DNA from: CAIMMJ01 sp037131955
Lineage (GTDB): Bacteria; Bacteroidota; Bacteroidia; UBA4408
Direction: 5' to 3'
Length of the DNA: 16,980 nucleotides
Assembly: GCA_037131955.1 (NCBI GenBank)
Contig: JBAXQC010000061.1
Span: 1-16,980 of the forward strand
Positions 1-6,347 of the stretch are shown one piece after another. A program made the position numbers and the translations under genes. A model generated the notes under the pieces. The model had not been told where the DNA came from, searched no databases, and worked only from the letters and a program-made list of their open reading frames with translations. The stretch's first letter is position 1. Each line of letters begins with the position of its first letter.

Positions 1-36
1 AACATCCATTTCTATTCAATGCAAAAATTCACCAAA

Positions 37-195
37 TTAAAAAAACTTCAAGAACTTTTTATTTATCATAGAACTAACAGAAAATGTCCAATTCATTATA
101 AAATTAAATTTTAATAAACTTTTTGCAGTGCTTTTGTCTATTTCATTAATTAATTGGTCGAAATCATTTTTGCTAAGTTTTTTTTTACATATCAT
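37..195 (-). CDS. doubtful small ORF, 52 codons
   Basis: An ATG-started frame on the minus strand encodes a 52-residue Lys- and Phe-rich peptide that begins MICKKKLSKNDFDQLINEID. The first 30 residues look like ordinary protein (KNDFDQLINEIDKSTAKSLL could form an amphipathic helix). The last 20 are hydrophobic and Lys-rich, like translated AT-rich noncoding DNA. I recognise no family. It starts 36 bp from the oppositely oriented protease gene. It could be a small unknown gene, the 5' remnant of a decayed gene, or chance in AT-rich sequence. Neither a ribosome binding site nor a promoter box is evident. Confidence 0.2.
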   Translation of the reverse strand: MICKKKLSKNDFDQLINEIDKSTAKSLLKFNFIMNWTFSVSSMINKKFLKFF

Positions 196-231
196 TGCGC
201 CCTATTTTAAATTTATAAACAACAACATACA

Positions 232-2742
232 ATGAAATTCTTTTGCTCAATCACATTTATTTTAATTTTTTTTAATGTCAATGCACAAACAAATTCTTAT
301 TGGAAACAATCAGAAAGGCCAATACAAATAGAATCTGACAATACATTTGTCCCCAATAAATACATATCATTCAGCCTCAATAAAAATGTGTTTCAACAAC
401 TACTACAAACTGCTCAAAACGAAAGCCAAAAAAATATTCCAAACTCAGGTTTAGTTATTGCTTTCCCGGATGCAAGCGGACTTTTACAAGATTTTTTAGT
501 GTACGAATCGCCCATTTTTGAGCCACAATTAGAAATAAAATATCCTACTTTAAAAACATATATTGGCCAAGGCATAAAAGATAAAAGCGCTGCTATTCGC
601 TTTGATGTTACCTACAAAGGAATACATGCTATGATAAAATCGGCCAGTGATATAGTTTTTATAAACCAAGTGCCTAATAGCAGCCAATTTATAGTATTCT
701 CTAAAAATGATTGCAGCCCATCACACAGTTTTTTTTGCGAGATACAAGAAGATAATTTAGTAAGTAATTTAGTTGATCTGCATAGAAGCTCTCAAACAAC
801 AGCAGCAATTGGCGAAACCCTAAAAACATACCGTTTAGCATTGGCATGCACTGGCCAATACACTACATTTCACGGCGGTTCGGTGCAGCAAGCCTTGTCT
901 GCTATGGTGGTTTCTATGAACAGAGTAAATTTAGTTTACGAAACGGAGGTTGGTGTGAGATTGGTGCTTGTTGCCAATACCGATACACTTATTTTTACAA
1001 ACACAACCACTTATTCTAACAACAATGGAAGTACAATGTTAGGTCAAAATCAAAGCATAGTAAACGCACGAATTGGTTCTGCTAACTATGACATAGGTCA
1101 TGTTTTTAGTACCGGTGGTGGTGGTATAGCATCACTTGGAAGTGTATGCTCTAACAACAACAAAGCAAAAGGGGTAACAGGCTCACCCTCACCTGTTGGA
1201 GATCCTTTTGACATTGATTATGTTGCCCATGAGATGGGCCATCAGTTTGGTGGAAACCATACATTTAATAGCAACAGCGGTTCTTGCAGCGGCAATAGAA
1301 ATGCTTCCACCGCTTTTGAACCTGGCAGTGGGGTATCAATAATGGCTTATGCAGGAATATGTAGTTCAGATGATGTTGCAAGCAATAGCATCGCCTACTT
1401 TCATTCCGGTAGTTTTGATGAAATTGTAGATTTTATTACTACCGGCGGAGGAGACAATTGTGATGTTGCTTCTTCTACAGGAAATTCTTCGCCTACCATA
1501 AATTCCTACACCAGCGATTTTTCTATTCCTTATCAAACAGCTTTTAAACTCACAGGAAAAGCCAGTGACCCCGATGGCGATGCAGTTACTTACAGCTGGG
1601 ACGAAATGGATTTGGGTGCAGGAGGTGCTTGGAATGCTGTTGTGGGCTCGGCTCCAATATTTAGGTCTTATAACCCCGATACTACGGCAACTAGATTGTT
1701 TCCAAAACTTACAAATATTCTTAATAACCTGACTACCATTGGCGAACAAAAACCTAAATCTGCTCGAACATTAACATTTCGCTTAACTGCCCGCGACAAC
1801 AGAGCTGGAGGCGGTGGAGTTATTTATTCGCCCACGGTAACCCTAAATGTAATAAATACTGTGGATACATTTAAAATAACAAGTCAAAATGTGCCAGGAA
1901 CAATTTGGGAGACAGGTTCTCAACAAACAATTACCTGGAACGTGGCTTCTACAGATCTGGCACCAATAAATACGCCATTTGTCAACATTTATTTAAGCAC
2001 AAATGTTGGTTCAACTTTTCCAATAACTATTGCCGAAAATGTTCCTAATACTGGATCATATACGTTTTTTGTTCCATTTTTTCCTACAAACACAGCTAGA
2101 ATTATGGTTGCCGGAGCCAACAATATTTTCTTTGACATAAACGATAGGAACATTGCAATAACTGCCAGTAATATTTTTGCAATTACAAGCCCAAATACCC
2201 AAGGTGTAGTTTGGCCAATTGCTTCTGAACAAACTGTTGCTTGGAACGTAGCATTTACCAATCAAGCTCCAACAAATGTAACAGCATTAAATGTATTGTT
2301 AAGTACAGATGGTGGACAAACTTTTCCAAACACCATCGCAGAAAATGTACCCAACAACGGAGTGTATACATTTACTGTTCCCAACTTCCCCACAGAAACT
2401 GCAAGGGTTAGAATTGTTGATGGTGCAAACACAATTTTTGATGTAAATGATGTAGATTTCTCAATTGTTGATTTTTCTTCTATTAGAAATAGAAAAGCAG
2501 AGAATTCAATAGTTTTGTTTCCCAATCCTGCAGGAAATTCCATAACATTAAATTCACAAGCTGTAATTAATAGAGTTAGTATTTATGATGTATGTGGCCG
2601 AGAGGTTTTTCAAGAAAAATTAAATGTGAATAACAGTTCAGTAAGTCTAAACATAGCCTCAATTTCAAACGGAATTTATATTGTTAGAGTATTCTCCAAT
2701 TCTGGAATTATCGGCGAAGAGAAGATTATAGTAAACAAATAA
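232..2742 (+). CDS. secreted reprolysin-like zinc metallopeptidase with T9SS C-terminal sorting domain
   Basis: This is an 836-residue exported protease. Residues 1-19 form a Sec signal peptide ending in NVNAQ. A pro-region precedes the catalytic domain. The zinc site is HEMGHQFGGNH, with H333, E334, H337, G340 and H343 fitting HExxHxxGxxH, and a Met-turn follows at SIMAYAG (M371), as in metzincins of the M12B/reprolysin-like group common in Bacteroidota. Residues about 480-545 look like a beta-rich linker domain. Two homologous modules of about 100 residues follow (about 547-645 and 649-750), both carrying TIAENVPN followed by YTF, VP, FPT and TAR. Residues about 760-836 are a type A T9SS sorting domain (FPNPAGN, then SNGIYIVRVFS and a short basic tail), so the protein should cross the outer membrane by T9SS and be anchored or released. 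The substrate is unknown. It stands alone, convergent with the tonB cluster 20 bp downstream. No strong promoter box is seen. Confidence 0.9.
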   Translation: MKFFCSITFILIFFNVNAQTNSYWKQSERPIQIESDNTFVPNKYISFSLNKNVFQQLLQTAQNESQKNIPNSGLVIAFPDASGLLQDFLVYESPIFEPQLEIKYPTLKTYIGQGIKDKSAAIRFDVTYKGIHAMIKSASDIVFINQVPNSSQFIVFSKNDCSPSHSFFCEIQEDNLVSNLVDLHRSSQTTAAIGETLKTYRLALACTGQYTTFHGGSVQQALSAMVVSMNRVNLVYETEVGVRLVLVANTDTLIFTNTTTYSNNNGSTMLGQNQSIVNARIGSANYDIGHVFSTGGGGIASLGSVCSNNNKAKGVTGSPSPVGDPFDIDYVAHEMGHQFGGNHTFNSNSGSCSGNRNASTAFEPGSGVSIMAYAGICSSDDVASNSIAYFHSGSFDEIVDFITTGGGDNCDVASSTGNSSPTINSYTSDFSIPYQTAFKLTGKASDPDGDAVTYSWDEMDLGAGGAWNAVVGSAPIFRSYNPDTTATRLFPKLTNILNNLTTIGEQKPKSARTLTFRLTARDNRAGGGGVIYSPTVTLNVINTVDTFKITSQNVPGTIWETGSQQTITWNVASTDLAPINTPFVNIYLSTNVGSTFPITIAENVPNTGSYTFFVPFFPTNTARIMVAGANNIFFDINDRNIAITASNIFAITSPNTQGVVWPIASEQTVAWNVAFTNQAPTNVTALNVLLSTDGGQTFPNTIAENVPNNGVYTFTVPNFPTETARVRIVDGANTIFDVNDVDFSIVDFSSIRNRKAENSIVLFPNPAGNSITLNSQAVINRVSIYDVCGREVFQEKLNVNNSSVSLNIASISNGIYIVRVFSNSGIIGEEKIIVNK

Positions 2743-2762
2743 AGTTCACAAGACTTTAAATA

Positions 2763-3686
2763 TTATCTACTTAATATAAAATTATAGATTATAGTTCCTA
2801 TTTGCTCATCTGGAGCATCAGGATTTTCATTAAATTTTGCTGTTAAAGCAGCTTTTTTGGCTATATCTAATAATGTAGGGTCGGATGTGGTGGAGCCTTT
2901 TACACCTGCCTTTGCAGATATTACTGTTCCACTTTGATTTACTTTTATTTGAACAACAACTTTACCTTCCTCAGAAAACTTTGTGTTGGGAACTGGCAAT
3001 CTTAAATTTTTTCTCCCTGCTAAATCCCAATTAGGTTTTCCATTGCCCTTGCTTATTCCTGGGCCATTTCCATCTCCATCCCCTGTTCCACTTCCATTGC
3101 CTGTTCCATCTCCCGATCCACTTCCAGTTTTCTTTCCATGATATTTCACGTCAGGACTACCGTTTGGGTCGCCTTGATCTCCTTTTCCTCCATTTTCTCC
3201 TTCGCTGTTGTTGTTTTTATTTTTATTGCCTTTATATAGCGCAACAGCCGTTGCTTTTTCAGCCTCTTTTTTTACTACTTCTTTTGTAGTGTTTGCATTG
3301 CTAGTTGTTTCAGCAGGTGTCTCTTTTTTTAGTTCTTTTTCTTCCTTTTTCTTCTTTTTCTTCTTTTTCACTTCTTTTTTATTCTCCACCACTACCGTTT
3401 CTTCTACTTCTTGCGTTATTATTTCTTCTGGTTCCGAACTTGCACTGGGGGCCTCCTGTGCAGGGTTATTCATGGCAAGCTCGCTTTCATTCATTGGCTG
3501 TTCTTCTCCAAATCCGCTTGCATCTAAACCAAAATTAACTTCTAAACCATTTGAGCCCGATTCCGGAAAGGGTGGGATTGGAGTTTTAATAATAAAAAGA
3601 TATAAAAACAAAACAATTAAACCGTGTATCCCAAGCGTAAAAGCCCAAGCCAAAGGTTTATTATTTTTTGTTTCTTTACTGTTCAT
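2763..3686 (-). CDS. tonB: TonB-like energy transducer
   Basis: The 307-residue protein has one N-terminal membrane segment (about 12-33, AWAFTLGIHGLIVLFLYLF), a Pro/Glu-rich stretch, an eight-Lys run (107-114) inside a highly charged Lys/Glu region, a Gly/Asp/Asn/Ser-rich linker (about 166-217) and a folded C-terminal domain (about 228-307: GKVVVQIKVNQSGTVISAKA through IGTIIYNFILSR). This is the TonB/TolA plan: an inner-membrane anchor, a long periplasmic spacer and a C-terminal domain that contacts outer-membrane receptors. The C-terminal domain resembles Bacteroidota proteins annotated as energy transducer TonB, although the classical YP motif is not obvious. Its ATG follows the exbD stop directly (TAAATG), so translational coupling is likely. 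Together with exbB and exbD it should couple the proton gradient to outer-membrane transport. TolA-like function cannot be excluded. Confidence 0.82.
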   Translation of the reverse strand: MNSKETKNNKPLAWAFTLGIHGLIVLFLYLFIIKTPIPPFPESGSNGLEVNFGLDASGFGEEQPMNESELAMNNPAQEAPSASSEPEEIITQEVEETVVVENKKEVKKKKKKKKEEKELKKETPAETTSNANTTKEVVKKEAEKATAVALYKGNKNKNNNSEGENGGKGDQGDPNGSPDVKYHGKKTGSGSGDGTGNGSGTGDGDGNGPGISKGNGKPNWDLAGRKNLRLPVPNTKFSEEGKVVVQIKVNQSGTVISAKAGVKGSTTSDPTLLDIAKKAALTAKFNENPDAPDEQIGTIIYNFILSR

Positions 3687-4094
3687 TTATTCTTTTGAAG
3701 TTTGTTTTGTTGCCAACACCATTTTTACTTTTAACCTGTTACCAATTTCTAAAACATCTACTAAATCTTGTATACTAAGAGAGTTGTCAACCCGTAATAC
3801 AACGGTAGCCTCAGTAGAACCTGTAATTAATGTCTTTAAATTTGATTCTAATTGTATAAATTCAATTTCTTTGTTGTTCAAGAAAAACCTTTTTTCAGCA
3901 GATATATCAACTGTAAATTGCTGTTTGCTTAGTGTTTGTGTAGATTTTGCTTTGGGCAACATTAATTTTATAACACTTGGATTTACCAAGGTTGAAATAA
4001 TTAAGAAGAACAACATCAAAAAAAACATGATGTCACTCATTGAGGATGCCCCCATTTCTGCGGCAAACCTGTGTTTTTTTGCTCTAAAGTTCAT
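3687..4094 (-). CDS. exbD: ExbD/TolR-family biopolymer transport protein
   Basis: The 135-residue protein has the ExbD/TolR layout: a short basic cytoplasmic N-terminus (MNFRAKKHRF), a single membrane segment (about 21-38, DIMFFLMLFFLIISTLV) and a periplasmic domain to residue 135. Asp21 at the start of the membrane helix matches the conserved proton-relay aspartate of the family (Asp25 in E. coli ExbD). It lies between exbB (2 nt gap) and tonB (0 nt gap), which favours ExbD over TolR or a flagellar-type partner. Many Bacteroidota loci carry two adjacent exbD copies. Only one is present here. Confidence 0.9.
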   Translation of the reverse strand: MNFRAKKHRFAAEMGASSMSDIMFFLMLFFLIISTLVNPSVIKLMLPKAKSTQTLSKQQFTVDISAEKRFFLNNKEIEFIQLESNLKTLITGSTEATVVLRVDNSLSIQDLVDVLEIGNRLKVKMVLATKQTSKE

Positions 4095-4096
4095 AC

Positions 4097-4804
4097 TTAT
4101 TTTGCTTCGTTTAGTGCATCAAGGTATTGCATTGCTGTGGTTTCTAACCTAAAGCTCAACTTATCTATCATCATACTTAATAAGTGATAGCCCACAAAAG
4201 CAATTACTCCTACAACAAGTCCTGCAGCCGATGTAATCATCTTTTCATACAAACCGCCGGATATTAAACCAATAGAAATATTATCGGCCAAAGAAATGTT
4301 ATAAAATATTTTAATTACCCCTGATATTGTTCCAATAAAACCAAACATTGGAGCAATACCTGCAATAATACCAAGAGTAGACGTGTTCTTTTCTAGTTTA
4401 GAAATCTCTAATCTGCCTGAGGCTTCCATTGCCGTTTCTATATCTCTAAGTGGTTTTCCTAATCTATTAATACCTTTTAATAACATGTTTGATGCTGGAT
4501 TAGATGTTGCCCTACAAATGTTTTTTGCAGCATCTATATTTCCATTGTATATCATTTCTTTTATCTGCAGAAAAAAGTTGTCATCAAATGAGCCTGCTTT
4601 TCTAATAGCAAAAAACCTTTCAAAAAAAACATAAAAGGTAATTAACGAGAGAATGCCAATTGGAATCATTATGTAACCGCCTTTCATAACCAAATCCAGC
4701 AAAGACAATGAGTCTTCTTGGGGAGCCGTTTGTGCAGTTTGAGCAATTTTGCTAACTGTGTCGGTAGCAGTTGCTATTTGCAATAATATTGATGCTATAG
4801 TCAT
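4097..4804 (-). CDS. exbB: MotA/TolQ/ExbB proton channel family protein
   Basis: The 235-residue inner-membrane protein has three predicted membrane segments: about 44-64 (YIMIPIGILSLITFYVFF), 143-166 (LGIIAGIAPMFGFIGTISGV) and 190-212. The loop between the first two is cytoplasmic (ERFFAIRKAGSFDDNFF onward). The segment APMFGFIGTISGVI is the family signature (usually APLLGLLGTVxGM). The N-terminal 40 residues preceding TM1 are Ala/Thr-rich, as in other Bacteroidota ExbB proteins. With ExbD it forms the proton-driven motor that energises the TonB-like protein encoded two genes downstream. It is the first gene of the cluster and is preceded by a promoter-like box pair (4832-4859) and a palindrome (4861-4889). 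Confidence 0.92.
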   Translation of the reverse strand: MTIASILLQIATATDTVSKIAQTAQTAPQEDSLSLLDLVMKGGYIMIPIGILSLITFYVFFERFFAIRKAGSFDDNFFLQIKEMIYNGNIDAAKNICRATSNPASNMLLKGINRLGKPLRDIETAMEASGRLEISKLEKNTSTLGIIAGIAPMFGFIGTISGVIKIFYNISLADNISIGLISGGLYEKMITSAAGLVVGVIAFVGYHLLSMMIDKLSFRLETTAMQYLDALNEAK

Positions 4805-4831
4805 TGTATTTTTTTAAGTTTTATAATTGTA

Positions 4832-4859
4832 CTAAAGTAGTTTATCGCATCTCATCAAA
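4832..4859 (-). promoter_or_regulatory. candidate Bacteroidota-type promoter for exbB-exbD-tonB
   Basis: Read on the minus strand, TTTG (4859-4856) is followed after 16 nt by TACTTTAG (4839-4832). This is one mismatch from the Bacteroidota -7 consensus TAnnTTTG and close to the usual spacing from a TTG-containing -33 element (about 17-23 nt). The -7 box ends 27 nt upstream of the exbB start codon. The assignment is inferred from consensus only. Confidence 0.45.
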
Positions 4860-4860
4860 C

Positions 4861-4889
4861 AGTGTTTACAAATTCAATTTATAAACACT
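4861..4889. repeat. 29 bp near-perfect palindrome upstream of exbB
   Basis: Arms AGTGTTTA (4861-4868) and TAAACACT (4882-4889) are exact inverted complements. Inside them AAATT and AATTT continue the symmetry around a central C (4875), with one C/A mismatch pair (4869/4881). It ends 1 bp from the -33-like TTTG of the exbB promoter candidate, where an operator or activator site would be expected. A second short inverted repeat, ACTTAA-atg-TTAAGT (4887-4901), overlaps its edge. Confidence 0.55.
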
Positions 4890-4901
4890 TAAATGTTAAG
4901 T

Positions 4902-5164
4902 TTATTGTATTAATAAAAAAAACAGCCGAGAATTGCTTCTATGCCACATTATAATATACAATAATTTTTATTTTTAAAACAACACTACTTATTGGTTAAT
5001 TTATTTTACTGGAATTACAGTTGAAGCAATATTTTGATTAAACAAATCGAACTGTGTGAAAATTTGATAAGAACAAACGTTTGAAAACAACAGGATAAAA
5101 GAAATAAAGCTGTTTAGGATGTATTTACGAAATTTAAAATGAAATAGAATCTGTATTTTTTATT
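4902..5164. other. intergenic remainder between exbB and the yqgE homologue, no gene seen
   Basis: This is the rest of the 360 bp gap between two minus-strand genes (4805-5164). I found only very short ORFs (15 codons or fewer) and no tRNA. The sequence is strongly AT-rich. A weak 6 bp inverted repeat, TAGAAT/ATTCTA (5145-5150 and 5162-5167), overlaps the stop codon of the yqgE homologue and has a T-rich stretch beyond it on the minus strand. It is at best a poor terminator for that gene. Confidence 0.5.
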
Positions 5165-5728
5165 CTAGTTTAAACTTGGGTCATCTGGGAAATTTGCAAT
5201 AAGTGCAAATTCATCTCCCATTTCTTTTAATACTCTTTTCCAAAGATTCTTAGTGTCTTTAGTAAAAATGTATTCCATTTTACAATGAGTTACAAACCAA
5301 GACTCTTTTTCCATTTCCTTGTCTAATTGTCCGGCAGTCCATCCGCTGTAACCAATAAAAAATTTTATTTCGTTTGATTTTAGATTCCCACTCAAGATTA
5401 ATTTTTTTACGATGTTGTAATCGCCGCCAAAATATAAACCTGGTTTTATTTCTATTGCATTAGGAATTAATCTTCCTGCTGTATGAACATAATACATATT
5501 CTCTCGTCCTACAGGTCCACCCAAATAAACAGGTATTTCTAAACCCTTAAAATCTTCAACAGCTTGCCCAAGAGTAATGTCCATTTCTTTGTTTAGCACA
5601 AAGCCAACTGTACCTGCTTGGCCATGTTCTGTAATTAAAATAGAAGAGCGATGAAAATACAATTCGTCCAAAGCAGGGTCTGCTATTAGAATTGTTCCTT
5701 TTGCCGGCTGATTTTTATTTAGTCCCAT
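5165..5728 (-). CDS. YqgE/AlgH family protein
   Basis: The 187-residue protein matches the YqgE/AlgH (DUF179/UPF0301) family from end to end. It opens with the typical KGTILIADPALDELYFHRSS, continues with the ITEHG/GTVGFVLNK motif, then VYLGGPVGREN, GLYFGGDY, and FIGYSGWTAGQLDKEME, and ends in the usual short acidic tail. Members are small soluble proteins with an uncertain role. A link to alginate regulation (AlgH) was proposed in Pseudomonas, but no biochemical activity is generally accepted. The length is normal for the family. It is transcribed away from the small lipoprotein gene, whose start lies 52 bp from this gene's ATG, so the two share a short divergent promoter region. The function is left open. 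Confidence 0.93.
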   Translation of the reverse strand: MGLNKNQPAKGTILIADPALDELYFHRSSILITEHGQAGTVGFVLNKEMDITLGQAVEDFKGLEIPVYLGGPVGRENMYYVHTAGRLIPNAIEIKPGLYFGGDYNIVKKLILSGNLKSNEIKFFIGYSGWTAGQLDKEMEKESWFVTHCKMEYIFTKDTKNLWKRVLKEMGDEFALIANFPDDPSLN

Positions 5729-5759
5729 GACCCTATTACGTTATTTAAGTACAATTTGT

Positions 5760-5767
5760 TTACTTTG
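5760..5767 (+). promoter_or_regulatory. candidate -7 promoter box for the small lipoprotein gene
   Basis: TTACTTTG is one mismatch from TAnnTTTG and ends 13 nt before the preferred ATG at 5781, leaving a leader of roughly 10 nt. This placement supports starting the gene at 5781 rather than at the in-frame codon 5727. No convincing -33 element is visible. Confidence 0.4.
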
Positions 5768-5780
5768 CAAAAAAATAAAT

Positions 5781-6194
5781 ATGTTAAAATTAGCCTTTTC
5801 GATTATTGCTTCATTTTCTGTTCTGGTTCTTACGGGATTGGGTTCGTGCAAAACAAAAGCAAATTCCGCAAAACTCAAAGACAATATTAAAGAAACTAAA
5901 CCATCCGATTCTTATTCTTTGGTTATTACCTTTTTTAGCATAGGTGCTGGAGTTGATTATAAAACCAAGAAGTTATTTGATGAGTGGACAATTAACTTTG
6001 AGCAGAAAATTGGAAAAAAAGTACTTATTGAATCTTACCCTTGGGGAAGAGAAGGTGAAGTTGATTTATGTATTTCAACAGACAATTTGTCTGCAGACCA
6101 AAAAAAAGAGTTTATAAACGAGTCTAAAAAACTGTTGTCAAACTCTAAACTTGTACGACTAGAGGAAAATGTAAAATGCAAGCGAAAATCTTAG
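5781..6194 (+). CDS. small lipoprotein of unknown function
   Basis: I start this gene at 5781, giving 137 residues. The frame is open back to 5727, but the ATG at 5781 opens a clean lipoprotein signal peptide: MLK, a hydrophobic core and the lipobox LGSC with Cys23. The mature part is about 115 residues and Lys-rich. It contains SYSLVITFFSIGAGVDYKTK, WTINFEQKIGKKVLIESYPW and GREGEVDLCISTDNLSADQK, and ends basic (NVKCKRKS). I do not recognise the domain. The alternating hydrophobic pattern suggests a small alpha/beta fold. It may be a periplasm-facing lipoprotein, and the residues right after Cys23 (KTK) do not settle which membrane it occupies. It is divergent from the yqgE homologue and followed 153 bp later by pckA. 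Confidence 0.7.
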   Translation: MLKLAFSIIASFSVLVLTGLGSCKTKANSAKLKDNIKETKPSDSYSLVITFFSIGAGVDYKTKKLFDEWTINFEQKIGKKVLIESYPWGREGEVDLCISTDNLSADQKKEFINESKKLLSNSKLVRLEENVKCKRKS

Positions 6195-6313
6195 GTTAAA
6201 ATCCTTAGTAAAGCATCTTTTCAAAGTGTATAATGCACACTAAAAAACTTATTTTGTTGAAATACATATTTTTATAATGTAATTTTTTATGACACTAGGC
6301 GGCAAATAAAATG

Positions 6314-6321
6314 TAAATTTG
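6314..6321 (+). promoter_or_regulatory. candidate -7 promoter box for pckA
   Basis: TAAATTTG matches the Bacteroidota -7 consensus TAnnTTTG exactly and ends 26 nt upstream of the pckA ATG, which implies a leader of about 20 nt. No TTG is found at the expected -33 distance, so an activator may be needed or the match may be chance. Confidence 0.5.
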
Positions 6322-6347
6322 TACTCTTATTTTTAAACTCTAATAAA

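Noticed and set aside
1366..1749. 127-codon minus-strand ORF inside the M12B-type protease
   Set aside because: The plus-strand frame encodes conserved protease and linker sequence here. The antisense product shows no recognisable motif.
2740..2758. TAAAGT/ACTTTA inverted repeat between the M12B-type protease and tonB
   Set aside because: A 6 bp AT-rich stem without a T-run is not convincing as a terminator, although the two converging genes need one.
3208..4152. 314-codon plus-strand ORF antisense to tonB and exbD
   Set aside because: It is the mirror of the Lys/Glu-rich tonB and exbD reading frames, giving Phe/Ser-rich low-complexity protein with no domain. The opposite strand has three recognisable genes in cluster order.
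4914..4963. Possible short peptide gene on the minus strand upstream of exbB
   Set aside because: The frame has only about 15 codons with no ribosome binding site or conserved feature.
5727..5780. 18-codon N-terminal extension of the small lipoprotein
   Set aside because: It would place a Cys-rich leader before the signal peptide, overlap the yqgE homologue's start codon and lie upstream of the promoter-like box.
6225..6241. Inverted repeat AGTGT/ACACT between the lipoprotein gene and pckA
   Set aside because: The arms are only 5 bp with a 7 nt loop and no T-tail. This is expected by chance and too weak for a terminator.
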